Source: Hyphomicrobiaceae bacterium
GTDB lineage: Bacteria > Pseudomonadota > Alphaproteobacteria > Rhizobiales > Hyphomicrobiaceae
Reading direction: 5' to 3'
DNA length: 64,000 nt
NCBI GenBank assembly: GCA_020442165.1
Contig: JAGRKV010000075.1
Span: forward strand, 1-64,000
Below are positions 8,850 through 17,418 of this stretch, piece by piece. The translations under genes were made by a program, and so were the position numbers. The notes below the pieces were generated by a model that saw only the letters and a program-made list of their open reading frames with translations, had not been told where the DNA came from and ran no database searches. Numbering within the stretch: position 1 is the first letter of the stretch; each line of letters begins with the position of its first letter.

Positions 8850-10721
8850 ATGTTCATGAACCGGTTTTTCGCTGCGTTTCGGCTCGTCTGCATGCTGGCC
8901 GGCCTGACGTTGATTGGCAGCCTACTCTTTGCGTGGAAGGCGATGGCCGAGGGCGTCGACGGCAGACTTGCCACCATTTTGCAGCAACAGTCAGTTTTCA
9001 AGCTCGCCCAGGCATCTGCACAGAGAAAAAGCGCCCCCAGCGAGCTCGCCAAGCAGGCGAACGCAGCGGACGGCCACCAGCAACTCACCAATGATCTCTC
9101 ACTCTATCCTACGGCCGCGCAGTGCGGAGAATGTCACCGGCAGATCTATGAGGAATGGGCATCCTCGAACCACGCTTATGCGTCGATCTCGCCGATGTTT
9201 CACAAGTTCGAGCAGAAATTCCAGGAATTGACGCAAGGCACCGTGGGGACGTTTTGCGTGCGCTGCCACCAGCAAGTAGGAACGCAGCTTGGTGAAAGCC
9301 GCGAAACACCGCTTTGGCAGCGCAGCCAGATTTCCCGCGAGGGCGTGACCTGCATCACCTGCCATAGAGTCAAGGAGCAATACGGCAAGGTCAATGGCGA
9401 GCGACGCGTCGAGCCGGGTAAGATCTTCGAACCCGTCTATGGCAGCGGTGAGAAAAGCGTCATCGGCGACGTGCTAAAGAAGAAAGACACCTACGTCGTT
9501 GCGACCAGTGATAAGGAGCGCGGCAACCAGATCCACAAGGGTATGATCCCGAACGAACAGATCACGAAATCGGAGTTCTGCGTCAGTTGCCACCAGGTGG
9601 CCGTCAACCTGGGCATCAAGCTCGAGATCGTCTGGGATCAGTATCGCGACAGTCCTGCCCGCAAGGCTGGCGTCACCTGCCAGGACTGCCACATGGGCAA
9701 GGTTCCCGGACAGCCCAAAGGCTATGCCAAAGCGCCATCAGCCATCGTAGGGGGTAAGGAAATCAATCCGGGGCGCCGGCACGCAAACCACCGCTTCATC
9801 GGACCGGGTTATTCGATCGCCCACCCTGGAATTTTTCCGCACAACAAGAAGGCGCAGTCCATCACCATCAAAGAGTGGCTTCAGTTCAACTGGCGCGCGG
9901 GCTGGGGTACCAAGGCATTCGAGGACAAGGTTGCCGACGGCAAAATCAAGGCGAAATTTCCAAAGCGCTGGTCAGATCCGCTCGATCGTGAGGAAGCCCG
10001 GCAGATCATCGATGAAAATCTCGCGCAGCTCGACAAGCGGGACGAAATCAGAAAGCAGGTCCTGGAGAATGGCAGCCATGTCGACGGTCCTCATGTCGAG
10101 GGGACACCGCGTGTCGGCAATGACCTCTCGTTCAACTACACGATCAAGAATACGAACACGGGCCACAACCTGCCTTCGGGATCGCTGGGCGCGCAGCCGC
10201 AGCTCTGGGTGAATGTTGCGCTCATTGACCCGGACGGCCGGAACATCTGGGAGTCGGGTCACGTCGACAGCAATGGTGACATCGCGGACCTGCACAGCCT
10301 CGATGTGGCGGCCGGCAAACTCAAGGCCGACCAGCAGCTCGTGCATTTCCAGACCAAGTTCCTGACGACCAACGTCAAGGGCACGGATCGCGAAATGTAT
10401 CTTCCGGTCAACTTTGACATTGATCCGCTGCCCCACCTGCGCCCGCCTGGCGTTCCGACAACCGTTCTCAATCATCCGCCGCTAGTGCGCATGGAGAACC
10501 GTTCGTTGCCGCCGCTGGGTGAGCAGGTTGCCAGGTATACGGTGCCGGGTGGCCTACTCAGGAAGCCTGGCAAATATCGGCTTGCATTCCGCATGAGAAG
10601 CCGCGCCGAACCCATCTACTTCATGCGCTTCGTCGGCTCCACCAAGGAAATGGAGCGGAGCATGAACGAGAGGATCATGAGCTTCCACGTTTACACGGTT
10701 GATTTTGATGTCGGCAGGTAG
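8850..10721 (+). CDS. Pentahaem cytochrome c, exported
   Basis: About 623 residues. An N-terminal hydrophobic segment (7-29) acts as signal peptide or anchor. Five CXXCH motifs occur in the first half (residues 92, 136, 168, 244, 277), with extra histidines nearby (SSNHAY, MFHKF, RRHANHRF) that may be distal ligands. Residues 300-623 are haem-free and probably a beta-rich domain (LWVNVALIDPDGRNIWESGH). The haem spacing suggests the cytochrome c554/multihaem superfamily. GAGGGAT precedes two possible ATGs at 8850 and 8856; the second is better spaced. It opens the rightward operon, followed by an outer-membrane barrel 58-70 bp downstream. Confidence 0.85.
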   Translation: MFMNRFFAAFRLVCMLAGLTLIGSLLFAWKAMAEGVDGRLATILQQQSVFKLAQASAQRKSAPSELAKQANAADGHQQLTNDLSLYPTAAQCGECHRQIYEEWASSNHAYASISPMFHKFEQKFQELTQGTVGTFCVRCHQQVGTQLGESRETPLWQRSQISREGVTCITCHRVKEQYGKVNGERRVEPGKIFEPVYGSGEKSVIGDVLKKKDTYVVATSDKERGNQIHKGMIPNEQITKSEFCVSCHQVAVNLGIKLEIVWDQYRDSPARKAGVTCQDCHMGKVPGQPKGYAKAPSAIVGGKEINPGRRHANHRFIGPGYSIAHPGIFPHNKKAQSITIKEWLQFNWRAGWGTKAFEDKVADGKIKAKFPKRWSDPLDREEARQIIDENLAQLDKRDEIRKQVLENGSHVDGPHVEGTPRVGNDLSFNYTIKNTNTGHNLPSGSLGAQPQLWVNVALIDPDGRNIWESGHVDSNGDIADLHSLDVAAGKLKADQQLVHFQTKFLTTNVKGTDREMYLPVNFDIDPLPHLRPPGVPTTVLNHPPLVRMENRSLPPLGEQVARYTVPGGLLRKPGKYRLAFRMRSRAEPIYFMRFVGSTKEMERSMNERIMSFHVYTVDFDVGR

Positions 10722-10791
10722 CGCCGCTCCGAGCCGGCCCGATTAACACGCCACCTCAACCGACCGCACTTGCAGCACCGTGGAACAATAC

Positions 10792-12444
10792 ATGGCAGAG
10801 TTCGCCCACCCAACCCAGCAGCGTTGTATTGCCAAGCCGATCGTGGTCGCCGTGTTTGTCGCCTTCGTGTGCGCCACCGCTCCACTGGCGTCCAAAATCG
10901 TATTGGCCGCGGATCCTTCGCTCAACGATTGGAATGCCGCCGGGGTTACTGTGATTGCCAAGAACCGGGATACCACTGAAGCCGAGACGACGGTCGCCAA
11001 GAAAAAAACTTCCGGAGACGTTGCGAAGAAATCCCCGGCACCGAAAAAGAGCACGTCTGGCAACTCGGCAGCAAAGAAAAAGGGAGACCTGTTCGGCGCC
11101 GATCCGACATATGAAAAGACATACGATGCCGAAGGACAGGTTGGCATCTATGGGAGCAAGGTCGCCGTCGACCCGCCTCGCCCGCCGCTGGAGTTCGGCA
11201 GACAACAGTACACTTCGGGACTGTACGACGAGAGCAACACGCTTCTCGGTGAGAAGAACCCTCTGCTGCCGGGACTTGCCGTCTATGGCGATTGGCGCAC
11301 CGCGATCGCCTACAACAATAACAATGGCAAGGATGTTGCGCAGATTGCGACCCGGCTGAACATCGACGTCGATTTGAAGATCACCGCCACTGAGCGAATT
11401 CACGCCTTTTTCACACCGATCCAAGAAGACAACGTGCGCTTCACCCGCTTCGAATTTGGCGGCGGTGATGGCGACGGGAAGTTCACCGCCGAATTCGACC
11501 CCAATCCGCAGACCTTGTTCTTCGAAGGCGACTTCGGATCGCTCTATTCGGGCCTCTCGGGTTCGGAATCGAAATTCGACCTCCCGTTCGTTGCCGGACT
11601 TTACCCTCTGTTCCTGCAGAACGGGACCTGGGCGAACGATGCGATCCTCGGAGGCGCGGTGACACTGCCGGCGCGCAACTCACCAAGCCTCGGGCTCTCC
11701 AACTACGACGTCACATTCTTTGCTGCATTCGACAACGTCAACAACGCAAGCCTCATCGGGGCAGACGGCAAGGTCGACAATCACAGCGCCAATCTTTATG
11801 GCGTCACCACGTTTATCGATGCTTTCAACGGCTATATCGAAGCCGGATACGGCCTGGTGCAGGGCTATGACGACCAGGACGGCTTGCTGAAGCATTTTTT
11901 CACGGCCGCCTACTCTCGGCGCTACAACAATACGCTATCGAATTCGACGCGCTTGTTCGCAAACTTCGGGGACGATCCCAAGGGCAACGGCGACGGCTTT
12001 GCAATCATTTCGGAAAACAGCCTGATCTCCGGCCTGCCAAGCACACTTGTGCCCTACGCCAACTTCTTCATCGGTTTCGGCAACCCGCAGCCGCTGGTCG
12101 ACGGCAACAACGCCGGGATATTGAAGAATGTCGGCATCAATTTCGAAACCGACGCGCTGACCGGATACCCAAAGCTGGACGACACGGCGTCGAATGCCTG
12201 GGGCGGCGCGATCGGCCTGCAATACCTGTTCAATCTCGATCAGCAACTCGTCTTCGAGGTGGCCATGGTGCAGCCCTTCAAGGATGACGGGATCGGCGCC
12301 AAGGATCCACAATACGGCTTCGGAGTCCGCTATCAAATTCCGATCAATCGCGCCTGGCTGTTCCGGGCCGACGCCACATACCACATCCGCGAAGGCGAAG
12401 AGGACAACTTCGGCATCCGCACGGAGATCCGCCGGAAATTCTGA
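10792..12444 (+). CDS. Putative outer-membrane beta-barrel protein
   Basis: About 550 residues. A signal peptide (PIVVAVFVAFVCATAPLAS) is followed by a Lys/Ala-rich linker (about residues 55-105) and then about 430 residues of alternating, aromatic-rich strands. The end IREGEEDNFGIRTEIRRKF closes with phenylalanine, as in proteins folded by the Bam complex. No MtrB or PioB signature is seen and the barrel is shorter than those. Its place directly after a multihaem cytochrome suggests a pore through which electrons or a substrate pass. The ATG at 10792 is chosen; a GTG four codons earlier is possible. The specific family is not recognised. Confidence 0.7.
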   Translation: MAEFAHPTQQRCIAKPIVVAVFVAFVCATAPLASKIVLAADPSLNDWNAAGVTVIAKNRDTTEAETTVAKKKTSGDVAKKSPAPKKSTSGNSAAKKKGDLFGADPTYEKTYDAEGQVGIYGSKVAVDPPRPPLEFGRQQYTSGLYDESNTLLGEKNPLLPGLAVYGDWRTAIAYNNNNGKDVAQIATRLNIDVDLKITATERIHAFFTPIQEDNVRFTRFEFGGGDGDGKFTAEFDPNPQTLFFEGDFGSLYSGLSGSESKFDLPFVAGLYPLFLQNGTWANDAILGGAVTLPARNSPSLGLSNYDVTFFAAFDNVNNASLIGADGKVDNHSANLYGVTTFIDAFNGYIEAGYGLVQGYDDQDGLLKHFFTAAYSRRYNNTLSNSTRLFANFGDDPKGNGDGFAIISENSLISGLPSTLVPYANFFIGFGNPQPLVDGNNAGILKNVGINFETDALTGYPKLDDTASNAWGGAIGLQYLFNLDQQLVFEVAMVQPFKDDGIGAKDPQYGFGVRYQIPINRAWLFRADATYHIREGEEDNFGIRTEIRRKF

Positions 12445-12455
12445 CGGACTGACTG

Positions 12456-14087
12456 ATGATGGCAACTCAAACGCCTGCTGAAACAACTGAAAATGGCGCC
12501 GCTCAACATGGCGCCGACTACCCGGATGCGGCGCGTCGATCTCCCGCATGGCGCTTTACTTTCTCGGCTGTTGCGATGGCTTTCGCGAGCACATTATCGG
12601 GATGTTCTCCGGCCTTCATTTCGGATCTGGCGCGCCCGATCGATGTGCCTGCGCAGATGATTTCAGAAGGCTGCCGCGCAACGCTTGCCAGTGTGAGGCA
12701 GACTGTACTGGCCGCGGGCGTCGCGGATGCGGAAGCGACGCTGGTTGCGGGATTCCCAATTTTCAGAGTGAACAGGCTGCTCGCCAGGCTTGGAGAAAAA
12801 ATCCAGCCCGGAACGGATTCGAAGGCTTTTTCTGCGTGGGCCGATGCACTGCTATTTCTGGACGAGGAGGCAACACGGCATGAAATTGCGAACCTTCCAG
12901 CCCAGCATTACCGTCAATTGGTTCAGCGCATCTTTGGCCGGCGTGTTCATCGAAGACAGATACTTGAACGCTGGCGCGAATGCTCCCGCATCGCAAGCAG
13001 CATCCTTCTCGGGGATCAAAGAACCAGGCAACGCCTCATCGAAGCAGCGAAAGTGCCCGGCAGCTACTCTGAGGCGGCGCGATTTGCAGGGTTATTTCCC
13101 GTGGCCTCCATTCCCGTGGCAGCGGGTTGGGAACAATGGAAGGCAGAGAACCTTCCAACATTTCAAAAGTCACCTTCAGAGTTGCCTCTGAGCGGGCGGC
13201 TCATCACTTTCTCTCCCCCAAGCTCCACTCAGGTGTTACGTGCGCGAGATGTGCGCAACATCGTGCAACATTCGCGCGGAAAGTGGCTCGGTATTCCCCA
13301 ACCAAAGGGGCGGGATTTGCAGCGTCTATTCGCAGCGTTTGCCCCTGTATGGACACTCGATGTCGCTGGGCCGTTTGATCTGCCAGGCCACCCGGACTGG
13401 GCGCACGACGGTGCTGCGGTTGTTGACATCACAAAGCCGACTGTCTTTACGCGCATCAGCCACACGATCATCGGCAACCGGGTTCTACTCCAGCTCAATT
13501 ATGCGGTGTGGTTTCAAGAGCGACCGCGCAAGAATGCGATTGATCTGCTTGGCGGTCCTCTCGACGGAATAATCTGGCGCGTCACTCTGGGCGACGACGG
13601 GAAGCCGATTGCCTACGACAGCATACATGCCTGCGGGTGTTATCATCTGGTCTTCCCGGTGCGCGCACCAAAGCAGCTTGCACCCATACAAAAGCGTGAA
13701 CGGCTACAGGAACGGCCGGCCATCCTGCCAATTGCACCTGTCGTAGGTGCGGGCAAGCGGATCGAACTGAGGGTCGCCTCACGCACGCACTACCTTCAAT
13801 CGATCGGCATCAGAAATGCTACTGGCGATCAGCGTTCGCGACGCCACTATTCCCTGATGAGTGACGATGAGCTGCGCTCATTGCCGCTTGCAAGCGGCGA
13901 ACGCCGCAGCCTGTTTGGCCCTGACGGCCTTGTTTCGGGAACGGATCGGCTTGAACGATTCCTGCTATGGCCGACGGGCGTTCTTAGTCCCGGCGCGATG
14001 CGGCAATGGGGTCATCACGCGATTGCCTTTGCGGACAAACGCCACTTCGATGACCCCGATCTATTCGCAATCATTCTGGGGTGGTGA
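12456..14087 (+). CDS. Putative lipoprotein of unknown family, redox island
   Basis: A 543-residue protein starting 11 bp after the barrel gene. A hydrophobic stretch (WRFTFSAVAMAFASTL) ends in SGCS, a fair lipobox, though preceded by an unusually long 30-residue leader. The central and C-terminal part has distinctive blocks such as GKWLGIPQPKGRDLQRLF, VVDITKPTVFTRISHT, LLQLNYAVWFQERPR and DSIHACGCYHLVFPV, the last with a CGC pair and nearby His residues. I cannot assign a function. It is probably co-transcribed with the pentahaem cytochrome and barrel, which suggests an envelope partner of that pair. Confidence 0.65.
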   Translation: MMATQTPAETTENGAAQHGADYPDAARRSPAWRFTFSAVAMAFASTLSGCSPAFISDLARPIDVPAQMISEGCRATLASVRQTVLAAGVADAEATLVAGFPIFRVNRLLARLGEKIQPGTDSKAFSAWADALLFLDEEATRHEIANLPAQHYRQLVQRIFGRRVHRRQILERWRECSRIASSILLGDQRTRQRLIEAAKVPGSYSEAARFAGLFPVASIPVAAGWEQWKAENLPTFQKSPSELPLSGRLITFSPPSSTQVLRARDVRNIVQHSRGKWLGIPQPKGRDLQRLFAAFAPVWTLDVAGPFDLPGHPDWAHDGAAVVDITKPTVFTRISHTIIGNRVLLQLNYAVWFQERPRKNAIDLLGGPLDGIIWRVTLGDDGKPIAYDSIHACGCYHLVFPVRAPKQLAPIQKRERLQERPAILPIAPVVGAGKRIELRVASRTHYLQSIGIRNATGDQRSRRHYSLMSDDELRSLPLASGERRSLFGPDGLVSGTDRLERFLLWPTGVLSPGAMRQWGHHAIAFADKRHFDDPDLFAIILGW

Positions 14088-14259
14088 GTGTGTACGAAAG
14101 TTTCTCGAAAAGAAAACCGGTTTGCATTGATCTTTTGCGGCCAAATGGCTTTAGAAAGCCACATTCAAATGCGACGTCATTTGTGGGGAGTTTTTGTAAT
14201 CCTTCGTATCGGATGGACCGATGACAGGTCCTGAAGCAGAAGAGCACGGAGCAGTCGTC

Positions 14260-14406
14260 ATGCCCGCTGTTGCATTCTCCTCCATCATATCAATCGGAAT
14301 TTCGCTGTTTGTGGTTGGCTGCGCCTATGCCATCGCGCGTTGGGCCCAGAAAACCGACAAATCGGACATGCGAAGCGGCTATCGAAATCGAACCCTTGTC
14401 AAATAG
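14260..14406 (+). CDS. Possible small single-pass membrane protein
   Basis: A 48-residue frame beginning MPAVAFSSIISIGISLFVVG with one hydrophobic helix and a charged tail (RWAQKTDKSDMRSGYR). GGAG lies eight bases before the ATG; a longer version starts at 14221. The layout (membrane helix, then basic tail) is typical of small inner-membrane subunits, and it follows the redox genes on the same strand by 170 bp. There is no homology support, so it remains tentative. Confidence 0.35.
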   Translation: MPAVAFSSIISIGISLFVVGCAYAIARWAQKTDKSDMRSGYRNRTLVK

Positions 14407-14631
14407 ATCGCAGGGGAATGTGTGAAGCGGGCGACGAGGCGCCGCATGCTGTCCGACGAAAAGCCAATGGCGCTTCTTGGTATTCATTTCGGTCTGGATC
14501 GCTCCCGCTTTCCGTAGATCGCAGCAACTCGATCAGCCCTAGCGTGGCTCATTGCGCGTTGGACGCAGCCGCGCCCCAGCGCCCCGTACCGTGGCCACGC
14601 CAGCAGCTGACTCTGTTTGTTAAAGAAAAGA

Positions 14632-14705
14632 TGGAGCGGGTGATGGGAATCGAACCCACGTATTCAGCTTGGAAGGCTGCTGCTCTACCATTGAGCTACA
14701 CCCGC
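14632..14705 (-). tRNA. tRNA-Gly(TCC)
   Basis: On the reverse strand the gene reads GCGGGTG as the acceptor 5' strand, pairing with CACCCGC, a discriminator T and an encoded CCA. The anticodon loop is CTTCCAA (anticodon TCC). It has 74 bases including CCA. Its 5' 42 bases lie in the attL copy of the satellite direct repeat, so the gene is intact but everything upstream of it now belongs to the element. Confidence 0.95.
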
Positions 14706-14706
14706 A
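14664..14706. repeat. attL: 43-bp direct repeat inside tRNA-Gly
   Basis: Exact 43-bp match to 25947-25989. It covers tRNA-Gly from its 5' end through the anticodon stem, plus one base. The repeats bound the element that carries the integrase at 24633-25823. Confidence 0.95.
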
Positions 14707-14740
14707 TTTCCGGGCTTTTCTGGTGATCGTAACCCCGGGC

Positions 14741-14760
14741 CGGACATCAATTGGCACATC
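14741..14760 (+). promoter_or_regulatory. Bipartite repeat site A, next to attL
   Basis: CGGACATCAATTGGCACATC, 34 bp inside attL. It matches the terS-promoter copy at 20534-20553 at 17 of 20 positions and the integrase copy at 25825-25843 in both half sites. Two half sites GGACATC and GGCACATC lie about one helical turn apart. It is probably bound by the AlpA-like protein or the integrase. Confidence 0.6.
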
Positions 14761-14940
14761 GTAGACGAATCCCAGCCCCATGTCATTGTGACATCGGAAC
14801 CCCGAATGCTTTCGGCGCCGTCATCTCGCACGGCTGTCGGACGACTTCAAGACCTTTCGCAACCCTCGGCAATAGATCAATACCGCGAATGCGGCGTTTA
14901 CTGCCCATTTTAGGTATGATTGCATGGCGCGCGGTGATCT

Positions 14941-15147
14941 TTATCCGGACTCGTTCGCGCGTTCCCACGCCTCGCGGCGTTCCCACAAGTCATCAGGCTT
15001 GAGCGCCTTGACCTCGGCCGTAGCGAGCCCTTCAAGCCATGGTGGATAGTAGCAAAGGCCGTTCTCGTCGAAGAACATCGGCGCGAGGTCCGTCCAGCGC
15101 GGGTGTTCGAAGTCCTTCTCGTAATCGGTCACTCCTGCTGCTCCCAT
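14941..15147 (-). CDS. Small acidic protein coupled to the methylase gene
   Basis: 68 residues beginning MGAAGVTDYEKDFEHPRWTD, rich in aromatic and acidic residues, with no membrane segment. Its ATG overlaps the methylase stop (TAATG), which supports translation by coupling. It is the last gene of the element before attL. Function is unknown; it could assist the restriction-modification pair or be satellite-specific cargo. Confidence 0.6.
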   Translation of the reverse strand: MGAAGVTDYEKDFEHPRWTDLAPMFFDENGLCYYPPWLEGLATAEVKALKPDDLWERREAWERANESG

Positions 15148-16094
15148 TAGGCAGCGATCTTAAGGCCGTCATAAGCAACACGGCCTTCGCGCATACTCTT
15201 CGTTGCACCAAGGCGTGGCGCGGTCGCGCTAAGCGTGCGCCAGAATGCAAGCTGATGCACGGGGTTTAGACCAGTCTGATCGCAGACGCCCTTGTAGGCG
15301 TCGAGCGCTTCCATAGCCGTGAGTAGATGCCCCGGAGCGGGATGCACAGCGCGCTCAATAAACAATTCCGGCTCAAGTTTGTTTTTGATCGTACATTTTG
15401 AAATGATTTCGGACGAGATAAGAGAAAGGGCCATTTGGCCACTCATTGCGGCCGGTGGAATAACCGCATTCGCCGAATAGCGCTCGCCTGGAAATAGTTT
15501 CGCCGCCGAGTGATTGGCATAGGTCGGCCAACTGGGAGCGTAATCCTCGGCCTGATCGCCCCAAACCGACCACCCCTTCCGTGGCCCACGTGCGAACAAT
15601 TCAAGAAACGGCCCTTCACTGCACGCCTCGATGATGTCGTACAGTTCATCAGGCTTACGGGAGTGCTCGCGCTTCTGAGTCTTGATGATGTTGACTTGCC
15701 GCCGTCCGGGCGCCTTCGTCCGGGCGTTCTTGCCGCGCACCCCAAACAGGATCAGTTCGGTCGTGTTGCGGAAGTAGAAGCCCACACCCCGCCCGTCGGG
15801 ACCTCCGTCCTTCCGGATTTTATGCCAGACGATGTTGCTCTTGTAGTGGAAGCCCCACGCCTCCATCACGCGCAACCCCTCCGGCAGGAGGGCATTGGGG
15901 ACCCAGAGGTAAAGGTGTGCGGGTGTATCGGCCAGTTCTGCGACGGGCATCGCCAGCACTTCTTCGAGGTTCATCGTGCCGTAGCGCGACAAGCGACGGT
16001 GCTCAGGTGCCATCTTGCCGGTGCGGTTCTGGAACTGCCACGGTGGGTCGGCCAGGATTGTGCTGAAGCGCTGCCCCTTGAATTGATCGAACAT
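15147..16094 (-). CDS. MT-A70 family adenine DNA methyltransferase
   Basis: 315 residues. The N-terminus has the catalytic motif DPPW at residues 16-19 (STILADPPWQF), then LYLWVPNALLPEGLRVMEAWGF and FRNTTELILFGVRG, typical of MT-A70 enzymes, which transfer a methyl group from S-adenosylmethionine to N6 of adenine. It lies 50 bp downstream of a BglII/BstYI-like endonuclease gene, so it is most likely the protecting methylase of a type II restriction-modification system. The C-terminal 110 residues (ERAVHPAPGHLLTAMEALDAYKG) form an extra helical segment not needed for catalysis. AAAAAAGGA precedes the ATG. A dyad at 16112-16138 just upstream may regulate it. Confidence 0.88.
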   Translation of the reverse strand: MFDQFKGQRFSTILADPPWQFQNRTGKMAPEHRRLSRYGTMNLEEVLAMPVAELADTPAHLYLWVPNALLPEGLRVMEAWGFHYKSNIVWHKIRKDGGPDGRGVGFYFRNTTELILFGVRGKNARTKAPGRRQVNIIKTQKREHSRKPDELYDIIEACSEGPFLELFARGPRKGWSVWGDQAEDYAPSWPTYANHSAAKLFPGERYSANAVIPPAAMSGQMALSLISSEIISKCTIKNKLEPELFIERAVHPAPGHLLTAMEALDAYKGVCDQTGLNPVHQLAFWRTLSATAPRLGATKSMREGRVAYDGLKIAA

Positions 16095-16111
16095 GCGAAT
16101 CGTCCTTTTTT

Positions 16112-16138
16112 CAAGCCACTATAGCTCGTAGTGACTTG
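16112..16138. promoter_or_regulatory. Dyad between endonuclease and methylase genes
   Basis: Ten-base arms CAAGCCACTA and TAGTGACTTG (one mismatch) separated by seven bases. It lies just upstream of the methylase ribosome site and downstream of the endonuclease stop. It is not followed by a T run in the gene direction, so an operator or a stem in the message is likelier than a terminator. Confidence 0.45.
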
Positions 16139-16144
16139 AGGGGG

Positions 16145-16846
16145 CTATTTATAAGGTTGACCGTTCCACGTGCGCTCGCTGGCAGCGACGATGAGGACGG
16201 GGCATGTTCCCATGACACCGCGACGAACTCGCTTTTGGGCATTGACAAAGGTCGTCGTCGTAGTCGTGCCAAGGTCGATGGGTAGGCGAGTCACACGTTC
16301 CTCCTCCGGCAACGTGGATTGGTAGTCCGACCACAGCTTCCGGGCCAAATTTCGCAAGCCAGCCAGCTCCTTAGTGATGATCACGCCTGCCGAAATCACG
16401 CCCGCCTCGTACCATGATCGGTAGGAGGCGAGGTCCCGGTCGAGGTTGCCGTCCTTCGCGTTCCACTCAACATCCAGCACTACGCGGTTCTTGAAGTTGT
16501 CAACTTCATAGCCTTCCTGGCGCACGGACGGCAGTTCCCCGAACTCCTCACCATCCTTGTTAAAAAGGATACCCCTGGTCTCAAGGTCTAGCCGTGCCGC
16601 CTGCCAGCCGCGTTCGCCGAATGCACCGTCAAGCTGCTCGGCAATGTCGCCTCGATTGCCACCTGCCTTAAGCCAGTATTGCGGGTCAAGTCGGTAAGTA
16701 GATAAGACTTCAACAATGTTCGCCCACTCGTCTGGGCAAACGGCCTTCAGCACCGCCGCCGCAGAATTGGATTCCATGAACTCCCAGTGGTCGCGTGCCG
16801 CTTTGGGCAACACTTCTGGATCGTCGTATGTAAAGGTCTCGAACAT
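16145..16846 (-). CDS. BglII/BstYI-like type II restriction endonuclease
   Basis: 233 residues from the ATG at 16846. The block EGYEVDNFKNRVVLDVEWNA at 112-130, followed by KDGNLDRDLASYR, resembles the BglII/BstYI family core. D116 and E127-W-N129 are candidate metal and catalytic residues by analogy with BglII D-E-x-Q. Relatives cut GATC-centred sites such as RGATCY or AGATCT; the site here is unknown. The partner methylase follows directly. The start lacks a clear Shine-Dalgarno site at normal spacing. An in-frame extension to 16987 looks non-coding. A dyad enclosing AAGGAG lies just upstream. Confidence 0.75.
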   Translation of the reverse strand: MFETFTYDDPEVLPKAARDHWEFMESNSAAAVLKAVCPDEWANIVEVLSTYRLDPQYWLKAGGNRGDIAEQLDGAFGERGWQAARLDLETRGILFNKDGEEFGELPSVRQEGYEVDNFKNRVVLDVEWNAKDGNLDRDLASYRSWYEAGVISAGVIITKELAGLRNLARKLWSDYQSTLPEEERVTRLPIDLGTTTTTTFVNAQKRVRRGVMGTCPVLIVAASERTWNGQPYK

Positions 16847-17160
16847 GGCGGGGGAGCGTAGAGCAGATTCGCTCCTTGCTCTACAGCGACGGAGCAAGCG
16901 TCCACCGCGCATCGAATGGTTGTTGAAGCGGCCGACAGTTCGAGCGCCGTCGCGATGAGCGTGGCGAAGGTATGGCTCGCGTTGCATGAGTCCGTCGAGA
17001 GGGACCGTCTCCCTACCTGTCGGCGGGCGTATTCACTTGGGGGAACTGACGGAAGCGACGGTCACGGTTGGCACTCGGGAAGCAAACCCGGCCCGCTGGA
17101 GAACGGGGACCGCGACCGCCGATCCTGTGTTGCCATAGCGTGGGCACCCGTCGAAGTCCA
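16847..17160. other. Intergenic region upstream of the endonuclease
   Basis: 314 bp between the endonuclease start and the end of the next gene upstream. No gene is supported. It holds a dyad at 16858-16884 and probably the promoter of the restriction-modification operon, which would let that pair be transcribed while the rest of the satellite is silent. Confidence 0.5.
16858..16884. promoter_or_regulatory. Dyad upstream of the endonuclease start
   Basis: Perfect eight-base arms GTAGAGCA and TGCTCTAC with an 11-base loop. On the coding (reverse) strand the loop contains AAGGAG, so the only good Shine-Dalgarno sequence lies in a hairpin loop 25 bases from the ATG. It could be an operator or a translational control stem. 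Confidence 0.45.
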
Positions 17161-17418
17161 TCACACCTGATGCTTTGCGAACGTGTGCGGCGAGCGCCGT
17201 TTCCACACATAGCGGATGTCTATTTCGAGTTGCGGGTAGGCTTGCATCGTCGCGACGAAACGGCCCCAACGCAGCCCCATAGCCGAACACACACCCTGCA
17301 TCGTGGTACACATGCGCGCGACCCGAGTCAGGCGCTCGGTGCTGAAGTCGCCCGGGTATCGGTACGGCTTGTAGTCGAACTTGTTCAGCAGTTCGTCCTC
17401 GCGCTTGCGTCGTCCCAT
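17161..17418 (-). CDS. Satellite protein of unknown function, 85 residues
   Basis: Starts MGRRKREDELLNKFDYKPYR. It is basic, with helical segments (STERLTRVARMCTTMQGVCSAMGLRWGRFVATMQAYPQLEIDIRYVW is split here only by description; key residues are W65 and the terminal KHQV). Its ATG overlaps the upstream stop by one base (TGATG), which supports the start; the frame is open to 17517. No family is recognised. The helical region could be a DNA-binding fold, but that is a guess. Confidence 0.6.
   Translation of the reverse strand: MGRRKREDELLNKFDYKPYRYPGDFSTERLTRVARMCTTMQGVCSAMGLRWGRFVATMQAYPQLEIDIRYVWKRRSPHTFAKHQV

Noticed and set aside
10792..12444. MtrB or PioB homologue
   Set aside because: The barrel is shorter, lacks the N-terminal CxxC and other features of those families, and the adjacent cytochrome is pentahaem rather than MtrA-like.
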